A stretch of 51,409 nucleotides of DNA from Phenylobacterium deserti (GTDB taxonomy: Bacteria; Pseudomonadota; Alphaproteobacteria; Caulobacterales; Caulobacteraceae): NCBI GenBank assembly GCA_943332615.1, contig CALQQB010000026.1:1-51409 (forward strand), in the 5' to 3' direction. Below, piece after piece: positions 1-8,650 of the stretch. The position numbers were made by a program, and so were the translations under genes. Within the stretch, counting starts at the first letter, position 1. Each line of letters starts with the position of its first letter. The notes beneath the pieces were generated by a model. It ran no database searches and was not told where the DNA came from. It saw only the letters and a list, made by a program, of their open reading frames with translations.

Positions 1-1
1 G

Positions 2-58
2 CCCCACGACCTGGTCGTGCGCGCCAGCACGGCGGCGCCGCGCCAGGGCCGCGGCTAG
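2..58 (+). CDS. C-terminal end of an unidentified protein (partial)
   Basis: The first 58 bases hold an open frame ending in TAG at 56-58. It reads PHDLVVRASTAAPRQGRG, which looks like a flexible protein tail. The rest of the gene lies left of the window, so no family can be assigned. It points toward the 3' end of tRNA-Lys on the other strand. Confidence is low because only 18 residues are visible. Confidence 0.35.
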   Translation, partial: PHDLVVRASTAAPRQGRG

Positions 59-104
59 ACGCGTCGCTTGAGGGTCTGGGAAGGGAACGCACCACCAGAA
101 GAAG

Positions 105-180
<76 letters not shown>

Positions 181-495
181 GCTCTTCTCCGAACGCCCGA
201 AGGCGCCCGACGGCGAGGGCGCGGAACATACGCAAAATCCCCCGGTTGGCAAGCGCAGTTGGCGAAGGGTGTCTGCGGCGGACGATTGACACGGGTACGC
301 CCGCCGCAGCGCCGACACCGACGGTCTGCACGAACCGCCGGGAAGCCCGCAGAGATTGGCTCGCAACCGGCCCTCGCGCAGCCTCTCGCAAACGAGGGGG
401 TGACCGGCGCGATACTCAAGCGCCGCCCATCTTGCTAGACGCCGGTTCGGATCGTCCTAGGGGAGACGTTCGCGGCCCCGCCCGGCCCCGACGAG
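181..495. other. intergenic stretch without a supported gene
   Basis: Between tRNA-Lys and the LuxR-like fragment no frame has credible protein character. The open frames crossing it are Arg/Pro/Gly-rich, as expected for noncoding frames of high-GC DNA. It must hold the promoter of tRNA-Lys. No clear hairpin or repeat was seen. Confidence 0.5.
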
Positions 496-687
496 GTGCG
501 GCTGACCGAGCGCGAACCCGACGCCCTGGGCAGGGTGGCCGAGGACAAGTCGGACTGGGAGATTTCGGTGGCCTTCGGCGTCTCCGAGACCACCGTGCGG
601 TTCCACGTCGACAATGGGCGCAAGAAACTGGGGGCCGTGAACCGCGGCCTGGCCGTGGCACGGCTGGCGGCGGCGCGGCGGCTATAG
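496..687 (+). pseudogene. LuxR-type HTH domain fragment
   Basis: The 63-residue frame is almost exactly a LuxR/GerE DNA-binding domain: LTEREPDAL, then KSDWEIS, then ETTVRFHVDN, then a KKLGAVNR-like end. In autoinducer-type LuxR regulators this domain follows a ligand-binding domain of about 170 residues. Here the same frame is closed by a TAG at 436-438, only about 20 codons upstream, and nothing N-terminal to the HTH is recognisable. The only start is GTG at 496, with no convincing ribosome site. The usual REREVL core has become REPDAL and the G of EGKSDWEI has become D. This looks like the remnant of a full-length regulator, though a free-standing HTH protein cannot be excluded. Confidence 0.5.
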
Positions 688-803
688 TGATTTCGCCTGA
701 CAGGGGCGCGGCCTTGACCGTGGCGACGTCGGGTTGATTGGTATTCCCTCCAGAGGCGCAACCGCCCGAGGCTGGGGAACCAGACGAGGTGAAGGACCAA
801 ACG

Positions 804-1253
804 ATGCGCAAGGTCATCCTGGGCGTCAGCCTGGCGATCGCGGCGGGCGCCGGGGCGGCCCGCGCGGCGGACTATGTTGTGGTCAAGTCGACCGACCCGG
901 CCATCAAGCCCGGCCTGGCGCTGAACGGCGGCCAGCGGGTCGCGCTTGGCGCGGGCCAGACCGTGACCCTGATCGCCGCCGCCGGCGATCTCACCACCCT
1001 GCGCGGCGGTCCGTCCGGCGCCACGACGCCCGCCCGCACGACGGCGCAGGCCGACGCCGGCAAGCTGGACACCCTGCGGGCCCTGATCGATCCGCCCCCC
1101 CCGGGCCGGACCTTCGGCGGACGTCGCGGCGGGGTCTGCCCCGATCCAACGGCCCTGAAGACCCTCGACGATATCCTGGCCGCCCAGTCCGCCGGCTGCG
1201 CCGCCGCCGCGCGCGAGGCCCTGGACGCCCTGGCGACCACAACCCCGAACTGA
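804..1253 (+). CDS. small exported protein of unknown function
   Basis: A 149-residue protein starting at ATG 804, preceded by GAGGTGAAGG at a reasonable distance; the upstream start of the longer frame adds no plausible sequence. Residues 1-22 (MRKVILGVSLAIAAGAGAAR then AA) form a signal peptide with an ARA-A type cleavage site, so the product is probably periplasmic. The mature part begins DYVVVKSTDPAIKPGL and has a run of prolines near residue 99 and two cysteines that could form a disulfide. I do not recognise the family. Its stop lies 2 bases from the stop of the convergent caspase-family gene, another exported protein. A functional link is possible but convergence gives no co-transcription. 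Confidence 0.7.
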   Translation: MRKVILGVSLAIAAGAGAARAADYVVVKSTDPAIKPGLALNGGQRVALGAGQTVTLIAAAGDLTTLRGGPSGATTPARTTAQADAGKLDTLRALIDPPPPGRTFGGRRGGVCPDPTALKTLDDILAAQSAGCAAAAREALDALATTTPN

Positions 1254-1255
1254 AA

Positions 1256-2836
1256 CTAGGGACCGGTGTAGAGCTCGCCCAGCGCCATGGCCGCCTGGCC
1301 GCGGGCCTGGTCCAGTTCGTCGCGTACAGCGCCGGCCGCGACCTCGGCGTCACGTTTGCCGTTCACCCGGTTGAGGGTGGCGCGCAGGGTACGGGGCTCG
1401 GCGGGCGTGGCGACCGCGACCACATTGTCAACGCCGAACGGGGCCGCCGCCTTGGTGCGCGCCATCACCACGCGCGTGTCGCCGGCAGCCATTCGGCCAT
1501 CCCCGTCGCCGGCCAGCGGGTAGAGCATCTGTACCGTGCCGTCGCCAGCCAGGTTGAAGGCGGTCAGGTAGACGGCGGCGCCGGAGTGACGGACCGCCAG
1601 ATCGACGTTCTCGCCGGTCTTGTAGAGCTGGCCCTTGGGCCGGGGTCCGATATCGACCTTCAGCTGCCGCTCGTTGGCGGAACCCGCCAGTTCCCGCACC
1701 ACACGACGTTTGACAATCACGCCGGCCAGGGCCTCGACGCTGGTCAAATTCTCGGCCACCCGATCGCCCCGACTGTCGGTGACCCAGCCTTCTTTGGCCG
1801 ACCACGTCAGGTCCGGGACGCCGCGCGGAATCGAGGCCCAGGGCCCCTTGCCGCCCAGCAGGTCGGCGGCCCTGTCGTCGGCGGCCTTCACCTCGATGGG
1901 TCGATCTTCCGGCGCGGGCGCCTTCAGGGGCTGGAAGACCACGCTGCGCTCATTGCGGGCCGGCACCGAGGTGGAGGCCCACTGCTGGGTGCTGGAAAGG
2001 TCGCGGGTGCGGGTCTCGAGGCTGGAGGCCAGCTCGACCAGCGACAGCTTGCCGTCATCGTCCAGGTCGGCGGCCAGATGGCCGTTGGCCCGCCGATCCT
2101 TCAGCGCGCCTTCCAGGGCGTAGGTCAGCAGGCCGCGCGACGGCGAATCGCCCTGCGGCAGCGGCCCCTCCAGCGCGAACTGGTTGTCCTGGGCGGCGCC
2201 CACATAGACCAGGTTCGGCGGCGAGGCGCCGGCCGGCGCCTTGGCGGCCGGGTCCGGCGGCCCCAACGGCAAGGCGATGGCGAGCGGGTTCGGCATCGCC
2301 TGGCGCGGCTTGAACACGCTTCGGGTGACCGCCCGGTTCATGGTGCCGGAGTGGCAGGCGTCGGCGATCTGCAGCACGTTGACGCTGGTCGGGAAGAAGT
2401 TGACCAGCCAGCCATGCAGGTCGTCGTCGAGCACGAACTGTTCGGGGTCTGGTTTGGCGCTCCTGAAGCCGCCCAGCACCAGGAACTCGTCCATCCCATC
2501 GGTCTCGCTGGCGTCGGCCGAACGCGCCTGGGCCCCGTGGCCGGCATAGAAAAAGATCACCCAGTCGCCGGGCCTGGCGCGCTTGCCCAGGGCCGAGAGC
2601 TCACGCCGGATGTTGGCGCGGGTGGCGTCCCCGTCGCGCAGAGTCACCACGTCAGTGGCCCCCTCGCCTTTCAGCAGGCTGGTCAGGGCCGCGGCGTCGT
2701 TGGGCGGCCCCTCCAGCGACGGGATCGGCGCCGTGTACTGGGAGATGGCCACAACCAGCGCCCGGATCTCCGCCTGCGCGGGCGAAGCCAGACCAGCCAG
2801 GGCCGCCGCCAGGCCGGCCAGAACTCTGCGCATCAT
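1256..2836 (-). CDS. exported caspase-family (peptidase C14) protein with EF-hand-like loop and DUF4384-like C-terminus
   Basis: A 526-residue protein. Residues 1-22 form a signal peptide ending in AQA, so it works in the envelope. Residues 23-165 are a caspase-like domain: the first strand is ALVVAISQY, the catalytic His100 sits in FFYAGHGAQ and the nucleophile Cys161 in IADACHSGT, with the usual acidic loop (DGMDEFLVL) between. At 257-268 DLDDDGKLSLVE matches a 12-residue EF-hand calcium loop, followed by a helix. The region from about 400 to 495 (KTGENVDLAVR then VYLTAFNLAGDGTVQMLYP) resembles the DUF4384 domain often fused to bacterial caspase proteins. Both catalytic residues are present, so an active cysteine peptidase is expected; its substrate is unknown. 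The two adjacent ATG codons at the start are equivalent choices. Confidence 0.88.
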   Translation of the reverse strand: MMRRVLAGLAAALAGLASPAQAEIRALVVAISQYTAPIPSLEGPPNDAAALTSLLKGEGATDVVTLRDGDATRANIRRELSALGKRARPGDWVIFFYAGHGAQARSADASETDGMDEFLVLGGFRSAKPDPEQFVLDDDLHGWLVNFFPTSVNVLQIADACHSGTMNRAVTRSVFKPRQAMPNPLAIALPLGPPDPAAKAPAGASPPNLVYVGAAQDNQFALEGPLPQGDSPSRGLLTYALEGALKDRRANGHLAADLDDDGKLSLVELASSLETRTRDLSSTQQWASTSVPARNERSVVFQPLKAPAPEDRPIEVKAADDRAADLLGGKGPWASIPRGVPDLTWSAKEGWVTDSRGDRVAENLTSVEALAGVIVKRRVVRELAGSANERQLKVDIGPRPKGQLYKTGENVDLAVRHSGAAVYLTAFNLAGDGTVQMLYPLAGDGDGRMAAGDTRVVMARTKAAAPFGVDNVVAVATPAEPRTLRATLNRVNGKRDAEVAAGAVRDELDQARGQAAMALGELYTGP

Positions 2837-3046
2837 CCCTACCTCGCAAGCACCCGCGCCTGACTAATCACCGCGCCGCACCCGCGGACAAGCCGGCCCT
2901 GCCGATTCCTACGTTGCCACCGCCCCGGCGGAGGCGGCGGCGCGCCTGCGAGATGCGGTCGCGCGGGGAGTGGCGCCGGTCCGTGCTAGAAGGTAGTCAG
3001 GCGCGCCGCGTTCGGCGGCCGGTTGGGGATGGGGTAGTTTCGGCGC

Positions 3047-4417
3047 ATGAGCGCATCCCAGGCGGAAATGATCGCCGGCGTTCGACCGATCCTGCGGCGG
3101 GTCGTGACCAACGCGGGCATGCTGCTGGGCGGGCGTACGATCAACGCCGTCCTCAGCCTGGCCTATATGGCGATGGCGGCCCGGGCGCTGGGCGTGCGCG
3201 AGCTGGGGGTGCTGGTGCTGATCCAGGCCTTCGCCCAGTTCCTCGGCGACGTCGTCAAGTTCCAGTCCTGGCAGACCATCATCCATTATGGCGCCCAGCC
3301 CCTCGCCGAAGGGGAAGTTCCGTCATTCCAGAAGGTGCTGCGCTTCACCCTGGTGCTGGACGCCGCCAGCACGGTGCTGGGGATCGTGGTGGGGATCGCC
3401 GGCTCGTTCCTGTTCGCCGGTCGCCTGGGCTGGACGCCGCAGGAGGCGCCGTCGGCGGCGGTGTTCATGCTGACCATCGCCTTCATGGTCTCGGCCACGC
3501 CGGTCGGCCTGCTGCGGATTTTCGACCGCTTCGACGTGATGGCCCGGCAGGCGGCGCTGATCGCCTTTCTGCGGATGATCGGCAGCGGCTTGGCCCTGCT
3601 GCTGATGCCCACCCTCACGGGCTTCCTGCTGGCCTTTGCGTTCGGCACGGTGGGCAGCTGGCTCTATCTGGCCGGCGCGGCCTTTGGCGAGTTGCGCCGA
3701 CGCAAACTGCTGGAGGGGTTCTCCTGGCGCGGACGCCTGAGCGAGGGCCTGCCCGGCGTCTGGCCGTTCGCCTGGAACACCAACCTGACGACCACGCTGG
3801 AGGTGGCCTTCACCCACGCCGCGACCCTGATGGTGGGCGCCCTGGTGGGCCCGACCCCGGCGGCATTCTGGCGTGTCGGCCGGCAGGTGGCCGACGCCAT
3901 CGCCAAGCCTGCCAAGCTGATGGTGCCGGCGCTCTATCCGGAACTGGCCCGCCTGCGGGCGGAGCAGCGGCACTCCGCCATGTGGCGGCTGGCGACCCAG
4001 GTCGGAATGCTTGGCGGCGGCCTGGGCGTCATCCTGCTGGCCATCAGCATCTTCGCGGGGCCGCCCCTGCTGTCGGCCGTGATGGGCCCGGGCTTCGCGC
4101 CGGCGGCCACGGTAATGACCTGGCAGGTGGGGGCGGCCGTGATCGGCGTCCTGGCGCTGCCGCTGGAGCCGATGCTGATCTCCCTGGGCAAGCCAGGCTT
4201 GGCGGTGCGCGTCAGATTGGCCGTAGGCGCCCTGTTCCTGGCCATACTGCCTTTGCTCGTGACGCGGTTCGGCCTTATAGGCGCGGGCGCTGGCCTGGCT
4301 GCGGCAGCCTGCGCCCTTGCCCTGGGGATGCTGTGGTTCATCCTTAGAGAGAACGGCACTCACCGGGAATCGATGGCCGCGCCACGGTCCCCGGACAATC
4401 TGGAAGGCGACGTTTGA
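3047..4417 (+). CDS. Wzx/MATE-like polysaccharide or lipid flippase
   Basis: A 456-residue, very hydrophobic protein with about 12 membrane segments, typical in length for lipopolysaccharide biosynthesis flippases of the MVF/MATE superfamily. The N-terminal part (GGRTINAVLSLAYMAMAARA then LGVRELGVLVLIQAF) matches the first two helices of Wzx-type proteins. Such proteins move lipid-linked molecules across the inner membrane. The stop overlaps the TTG start of the acyl-ACP synthetase (TTGA), so it is the first gene of the cerR-acp-spt unit and probably handles a sphingolipid or its glycosylated form; that substrate is inferred from position only. The 210 bases before it, divergent from the caspase gene, must contain the promoter. 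Confidence 0.82.
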   Translation: MSASQAEMIAGVRPILRRVVTNAGMLLGGRTINAVLSLAYMAMAARALGVRELGVLVLIQAFAQFLGDVVKFQSWQTIIHYGAQPLAEGEVPSFQKVLRFTLVLDAASTVLGIVVGIAGSFLFAGRLGWTPQEAPSAAVFMLTIAFMVSATPVGLLRIFDRFDVMARQAALIAFLRMIGSGLALLLMPTLTGFLLAFAFGTVGSWLYLAGAAFGELRRRKLLEGFSWRGRLSEGLPGVWPFAWNTNLTTTLEVAFTHAATLMVGALVGPTPAAFWRVGRQVADAIAKPAKLMVPALYPELARLRAEQRHSAMWRLATQVGMLGGGLGVILLAISIFAGPPLLSAVMGPGFAPAATVMTWQVGAAVIGVLALPLEPMLISLGKPGLAVRVRLAVGALFLAILPLLVTRFGLIGAGAGLAAAACALALGMLWFILRENGTHRESMAAPRSPDNLEGDV

Positions 4418-6123
4418 CCCCTACACCGACTGCACCCGACCGTCCGTTCCATCTGGACGGCTTCGCGACCCTGACCGAGGCCCTGGACTTCGCCGCCGGT
4501 GGACCCACCGGCGTCAACATCTATGGCCTGCGGGGCGAACTGCTGGCGGCGATCCCCTATGCCGAACTGCGGGAGCGCGCCCGCGCCCTGGCCGGTCGCT
4601 TCCTGGCCGCGGGCCTGAAGACCCACGATCGCGTGGGCCTGGTGGCCGACACTGACGCCGATTTCGTGGTCGCGTTCTTCGCCTGCCAGTACGCTCGACT
4701 GACCCCGGCGCCCCTGCCCCTGCCCGCACCGCTGAGCGGTCGCGACGCCTACGTGGAACAGATCGCCCGGATGTTGGGCTCGGCCAAGGCCGCGGCGGTG
4801 TTTGGGCCCGAAAGCCTGCTGCCCTGGCTGAAGGACGCCGCGGAGGCTTCGGGCGTCAAGATGGCGGCGCAGATCGCCGACCTGCCGGAAGCGCCGGTCG
4901 CGGACTTGCCGCCGCCGACCCCGGAAGATCCCTGCTACGTCCAATTCTCATCGGGCAGCACCCGTAACCCGACGGGCGTGCTCTGCACCCACCGCGCCCT
5001 GACGGCCAACGCCATGGCGATCACCAAGCACGGCTTGCAGGTGGTTCCTGAAGACCGGGCGCTATCGTGGTTGCCGCTCTATCACGACATGGGCCTGGTC
5101 GGTTTCCTGCTGGCCCCGCTGGCCGTGCAGATGACCATCGACCTGCTGCCAACCGGCGCCTTCGTCCGCCGCCCGCTGATGTGGCTGGACCTGATCTCGA
5201 AGAACAGGGCGACGATCTCCTACAGCCCCAGCTTCGGCTACGACCTCTGCGCGCGGCGCGGTGACGGGACCCGCGAGGGCCTCGACCTGTCAAGGTGGCG
5301 TATCGCCGGCTGCGGCGGCGACATGGTGCGGCCGGGACCGCTGCTGAGCTTCGCCGAACGCTACGCAGCCGCCGGCTTCAGCCCCAAGGCTTTCGTCCCC
5401 AGCTATGGGATGGCCGAGGCGACGCTGGCGCTCACCATGGCGCCCGTCGGCGCGGGCCTGCGGTTCGACACCGTCGATGTGGATCGCATGGAACGCGACG
5501 GCGTCGTCAAGCCCGGCACGGGCGCGCGCAGTCGCCCCTTCGTTCGCTGTGGGCAGGTGCTGCCGGCGCACGAACTTCAGGTGCGTGGCGACACGGGTGC
5601 GCTGGTCCCCGAGGGTCATGTCGGCAAGATCTTCGTCCGCGGCCCCAGCCTGATGAAGGGCTACTTCGGCGAGCCTGAGGCGTCGGCCCGCGTGCTGGGA
5701 GCCGACGGCTGGCTGGACACCGGCGACCTCGGCTACCTGGTTGAGGGCGAGATCGTACCGACCGGCCGGGCCAAGGATCTGATTCTGCTCAACGGTCGCA
5801 ACGTCTGGCCACAAGACCTCGAATGGTCAGCGGAATCCGAAGTCGAGAGACTGCGCAGCGGCGATGTCGCCGCCTTTTCCGTCGATCGCGATGAGGGCGA
5901 GCAGCTGGTGGTGCTGGTGCAGGTTCGCTCCGGCGACCCGGAGGTGCGCCGCGCGCTCACTGACGACGTCGCGGCCCTGCTCCGCGCTCGCCACGGGGTC
6001 GAGGCCCGGGTGGAACTGGTGGGCGCGCACGCCCTGCCCCAGACGTCCTCCGGCAAACTCAGCCGCTCCAAGGCCCGCGCCCTGTTCCTGGCCGGCGCCT
6101 TCAGGCAGGAGGAGCCGGCCTGA
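4414..6123 (+). CDS. aasR: fatty acyl-AMP ligase / acyl-ACP synthetase for sphingolipid synthesis
   Basis: A 569-residue adenylate-forming enzyme of the FAAL type. Seen motifs: SSGSTRNPTG (about residues 178-188, ATP loop), LPLYHDMGLVGF (about 219-230, typical of FAALs), YGMAEATLAL (about 331-340), DTGDLGYL and GRAKDLILLNGRNVWPQDLE. It activates a fatty acid with ATP and passes it to a carrier protein or CoA. In Caulobacter a gene at this place next to cerR and spt is needed for ceramide formation and described as an acyl-ACP synthetase (AasR) that loads the dedicated ACP. The start TTG overlaps the flippase stop. The end overlaps a CTG start of cerR. The exact acceptor (ACP or CoA) is inferred from family and neighbours. 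Confidence 0.88.
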   Translation: MTPTPTAPDRPFHLDGFATLTEALDFAAGGPTGVNIYGLRGELLAAIPYAELRERARALAGRFLAAGLKTHDRVGLVADTDADFVVAFFACQYARLTPAPLPLPAPLSGRDAYVEQIARMLGSAKAAAVFGPESLLPWLKDAAEASGVKMAAQIADLPEAPVADLPPPTPEDPCYVQFSSGSTRNPTGVLCTHRALTANAMAITKHGLQVVPEDRALSWLPLYHDMGLVGFLLAPLAVQMTIDLLPTGAFVRRPLMWLDLISKNRATISYSPSFGYDLCARRGDGTREGLDLSRWRIAGCGGDMVRPGPLLSFAERYAAAGFSPKAFVPSYGMAEATLALTMAPVGAGLRFDTVDVDRMERDGVVKPGTGARSRPFVRCGQVLPAHELQVRGDTGALVPEGHVGKIFVRGPSLMKGYFGEPEASARVLGADGWLDTGDLGYLVEGEIVPTGRAKDLILLNGRNVWPQDLEWSAESEVERLRSGDVAAFSVDRDEGEQLVVLVQVRSGDPEVRRALTDDVAALLRARHGVEARVELVGAHALPQTSSGKLSRSKARALFLAGAFRQEEPA

Positions 6124-7073
6124 CTGGCCAGGGCGCTGGCAGGCTTGCAGCGGTAACCGGTGCGACCGGGTTCCTGGGCCGCCAGATCGTAAGCGCCCTG
6201 GAAGCGCAGGGCTGGCGCGTCCGCGTGCTGACCCGCCGCGCGCCCGCCGAACCGTGGAACCCTCTCCCGCCCGAGATCGTCAGCGGCGACCTCGCCGACG
6301 AGGCGGCCCTGGGCCGCCTCTGCGCCGGCGCCGACGTCCTGATCCACAGCGCCGGCCTGGTAAAAGCTCGCAGTCGAGCGGACTTCGACGCGGTGAACGT
6401 CGCCGGCGCGCGCAACGTGGCCGTGGCCGCCGGGGACGCTGGCATCGGCCATGTCGTGCTGGTGTCCAGCCTGACCGCTCGCGAGCCGGGCCTTTCGCAT
6501 TATAGCGCCAGCAAGGCGGCCGGAGAGGTCGCCATGCGCGAAGTGCTCGGTGAGGCGCTGACGGTCGCCCGGCCCTGCGCGATCTATGGTCCCGGCGATC
6601 GCGAACTGTTGCCGGTGTTCCAGGCCGCCGCCGCCAGCCCGGTTCTTCCCCTGCTCGGCGCGTCGGCCCGGGTGGCGATGATCCATGTGGCGGACGCCGC
6701 CGGCCAGGTCGCGGCCCTTGCTGCAACGCGGCGGAACGGCGACTCAGTCGTGGTGCTCTGTGATTCTCGGCCGGACGGTTACAGCTGGCGCGAACTGATG
6801 GCTGAGGCGGCCCGCGCCTGCGGCCGGACGCCGCAGTTCCTGCCCGTTCCAAGCGCCCTGATCCGGGCGATTGGAATCACAAATGATTTCACTGCGCTGC
6901 TTGGGGCGACCCCCATGCTGACGTCGGCGAAAGCCCGCGAGCTGCTGCATCCGAATTGGGCGGTCACGCCGGAGGAGCAGTCAGAGGCCGTACCGCCTGC
7001 GCGATACGACCTCCAGAGCGGCTTTGCGACGACCGTAGTGTGGTATCGCAGTGCGGGATGGATGAAACATTAG
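6120..7073 (+). CDS. cerR: ceramide reductase, NAD(P)-dependent epimerase/SDR family
   Basis: A 317-residue extended SDR protein. The frame must start upstream of the first ATG/GTG, because the Rossmann motif VTGATGFLGRQIV is encoded from about 6153. The best start is CTG at 6120, placed 6 bases after AGGAGGA (6107-6113) and overlapping the TGA of the preceding gene as CTGA; the Rossmann loop then falls at residues 12-20, normal for the family. The active-site YSASK (Tyr-x3-Lys) is present after LVSSLT. In Caulobacter the gene between the acyl-ACP synthetase and the ACP/spt pair is cerR, which reduces the 3-oxo group of the sphingoid intermediate. The assignment rests on this order plus the fold. 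Confidence 0.87.
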   Translation: MTGQGAGRLAAVTGATGFLGRQIVSALEAQGWRVRVLTRRAPAEPWNPLPPEIVSGDLADEAALGRLCAGADVLIHSAGLVKARSRADFDAVNVAGARNVAVAAGDAGIGHVVLVSSLTAREPGLSHYSASKAAGEVAMREVLGEALTVARPCAIYGPGDRELLPVFQAAAASPVLPLLGASARVAMIHVADAAGQVAALAATRRNGDSVVVLCDSRPDGYSWRELMAEAARACGRTPQFLPVPSALIRAIGITNDFTALLGATPMLTSAKARELLHPNWAVTPEEQSEAVPPARYDLQSGFATTVVWYRSAGWMKH

Positions 7074-7163
7074 CTGCGGTTTAGTGACCTTGAGACGAAC
7101 CCAAGGTAGAAAAACTGGCCGAAGATCGTTAGTTACCCGATTTGACGTGAGTGGAGCGAGCCG

Positions 7164-7433
7164 ATGGGGGGCTCACCAATGGTGGAACTAGCGACGGATC
7201 TGACCGTCCGTGAAGTCGCGCGAGCGGCCGAAACGGTCCTTGGCCGGAGCGTCCAGGTCACGCCCGATACGGACATCGCCCGCGACCTTGCGGTAGATTC
7301 ACTTGCGCTCATGAACATCGTCATGGAGCTTGAGGATCGATTCGATCTCTCAATCCCTCTTGATCGTCTTGCGACGGTGCAGACCGTCGGCGATCTTTCC
7401 GATCTGATCAACAAGCTGCGGGTGAAGGCTTAA
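7164..7433 (+). CDS. acpR: dedicated acyl carrier protein for serine palmitoyltransferase
   Basis: An 89-residue acyl carrier protein. The phosphopantetheine attachment serine is Ser46 in DLAVDSLALM, and the helix after it (NIVMELEDRF) is acidic as usual. The ATG at 7164 has GGAG 8 bases upstream; a second ATG at 7179 is possible and would shorten it by five residues. It lies 2 bases before spt. In Rhodobacteria and Caulobacter a special ACP beside spt carries the acyl chain that serine palmitoyltransferase condenses with serine, in place of acyl-CoA. The 90 bases between cerR and this gene have no terminator that I can see, so cerR, acp and spt are probably one unit. Confidence 0.9.
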   Translation: MGGSPMVELATDLTVREVARAAETVLGRSVQVTPDTDIARDLAVDSLALMNIVMELEDRFDLSIPLDRLATVQTVGDLSDLINKLRVKA

Positions 7434-7435
7434 AG

Positions 7436-8650
7436 ATGGGGTTGCTCGACAAGCACCTGGGCTATCGCGCCCCGCTGGACGGCATCCGCGCTGCGGGCGT
7501 CGATCCGTTCGCCGTTCGATTCGACGCGGTGACGTCGCCCACCGAAGGTGAACTGGATGGCAAGCAGGTCATCCTGCTGGGCACCAACAACTATCTGGGC
7601 CTGACCTTCGACCCGGACTGCATCGAGGCTTCGGCCGAGGCGGTCCGCAAGTGGGGCACGGGCACCACCGGCTCGCGATTCGCCAATGGCACCTTCGCCG
7701 GTCACGCCGAGCTGGAAACGTCGCTGGCCCGGTTCTATGGCCGTAAGAACGCCATGGTCTTCACGACCGGCTACCAGGCCAATCTCGGCGTCATCTCCGG
7801 CCTTGTGGGCCGCGGCGACCACCTGATCCTGGACGCTGACAGCCACGCCTCGATCTACGACGCCGCGCGCCTGTCGCAGGCTGAGGTCATCCGCTTCCGC
7901 CACAACGACCCGGAAGATCTCTACAAGCGCCTGCGCCGCATGGGCGACCAGGCCAAGGGCAGCCTGATCGTCGTCGAGGGCATCTACTCGATGATGGGCG
8001 ACGTCGCGCCGCTGAAGGAGATGGTCGCCGTCAAGAAAGAGATGGGCGCCTACCTGCTCGTCGATGAGGCCCACTCCATGGGCGTCTTGGGCGACAAAGG
8101 CCGCGGCCTGGCCGAGATGTGCGGCGTCGAGGAAGACGTCGATTACATCGTCGGCACCTTCTCCAAGAGCCTGGGCGCCGTGGGTGGCTTCCTGGTTTCC
8201 GACGAGGACAACTTCGACCTGCTGCGCATCGTCAGCCGGCCGTACATGTTCACCGCCTCCCTGCCGCCGGCGGTGATCGCCTCCACCCTCATGGCGCTGA
8301 AGCGCCTGGAGGCGGACTCGGGCCTGCGCGTGCAACTCCAAGCCAACGCCGACCAGCTGTGGAACGGCCTGCGCGACATGGGCTTTGCGGTCGGTCCCCA
8401 CGCCAGCCCCATCACCGCCGTGGTCATGCCCGACCAGGCGATGGCGGTGACGATGTGGAACGCCCTGCTGCAGAACGGCGTCTACCTGAATCTGGCGATC
8501 CCACCGGCCACGCCGGACAACCGCCCGCTGCTGCGCTCCAGCGTCAGCGCCGCGCACACATCAGCCCAGATCGACACCGTGCTCAGCGTCTTCGAGCAGC
8601 TGGGCCAGGAATTCGGGCTGCTCAAGCGTCCCCGCCGCGCTTCAGCCTAG
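7436..8650 (+). CDS. spt: serine palmitoyltransferase
   Basis: A 404-residue PLP enzyme of the alpha-oxoamine synthase family. PLP-binding features are visible: His138 in ADSHAS, Asp210 and His213 in VDEAHSMG, and the Schiff-base Lys244 in GTFSKSLGAVGG. GTNNYLGL (49-56) and GTGTTGSRF (74-82) are the typical substrate-side motifs. It condenses serine with an acyl thioester to 3-ketosphinganine, the first step of sphingolipid synthesis. KBL and ALAS have the same fold. The adjacent ACP, cerR and distal ceramide synthase decide for spt. The stop overlaps by four bases with the stop of the convergent cpgC gene. Confidence 0.93.
   Translation: MGLLDKHLGYRAPLDGIRAAGVDPFAVRFDAVTSPTEGELDGKQVILLGTNNYLGLTFDPDCIEASAEAVRKWGTGTTGSRFANGTFAGHAELETSLARFYGRKNAMVFTTGYQANLGVISGLVGRGDHLILDADSHASIYDAARLSQAEVIRFRHNDPEDLYKRLRRMGDQAKGSLIVVEGIYSMMGDVAPLKEMVAVKKEMGAYLLVDEAHSMGVLGDKGRGLAEMCGVEEDVDYIVGTFSKSLGAVGGFLVSDEDNFDLLRIVSRPYMFTASLPPAVIASTLMALKRLEADSGLRVQLQANADQLWNGLRDMGFAVGPHASPITAVVMPDQAMAVTMWNALLQNGVYLNLAIPPATPDNRPLLRSSVSAAHTSAQIDTVLSVFEQLGQEFGLLKRPRRASA

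Noticed and set aside
734..2863. 709-codon open frame on the plus strand opposite the caspase gene
   Set aside because: Its composition (Gly/Arg/Pro/His-rich, no domain) is that of the antisense of a high-GC gene; the minus-strand frame has signal peptide and catalytic motifs.
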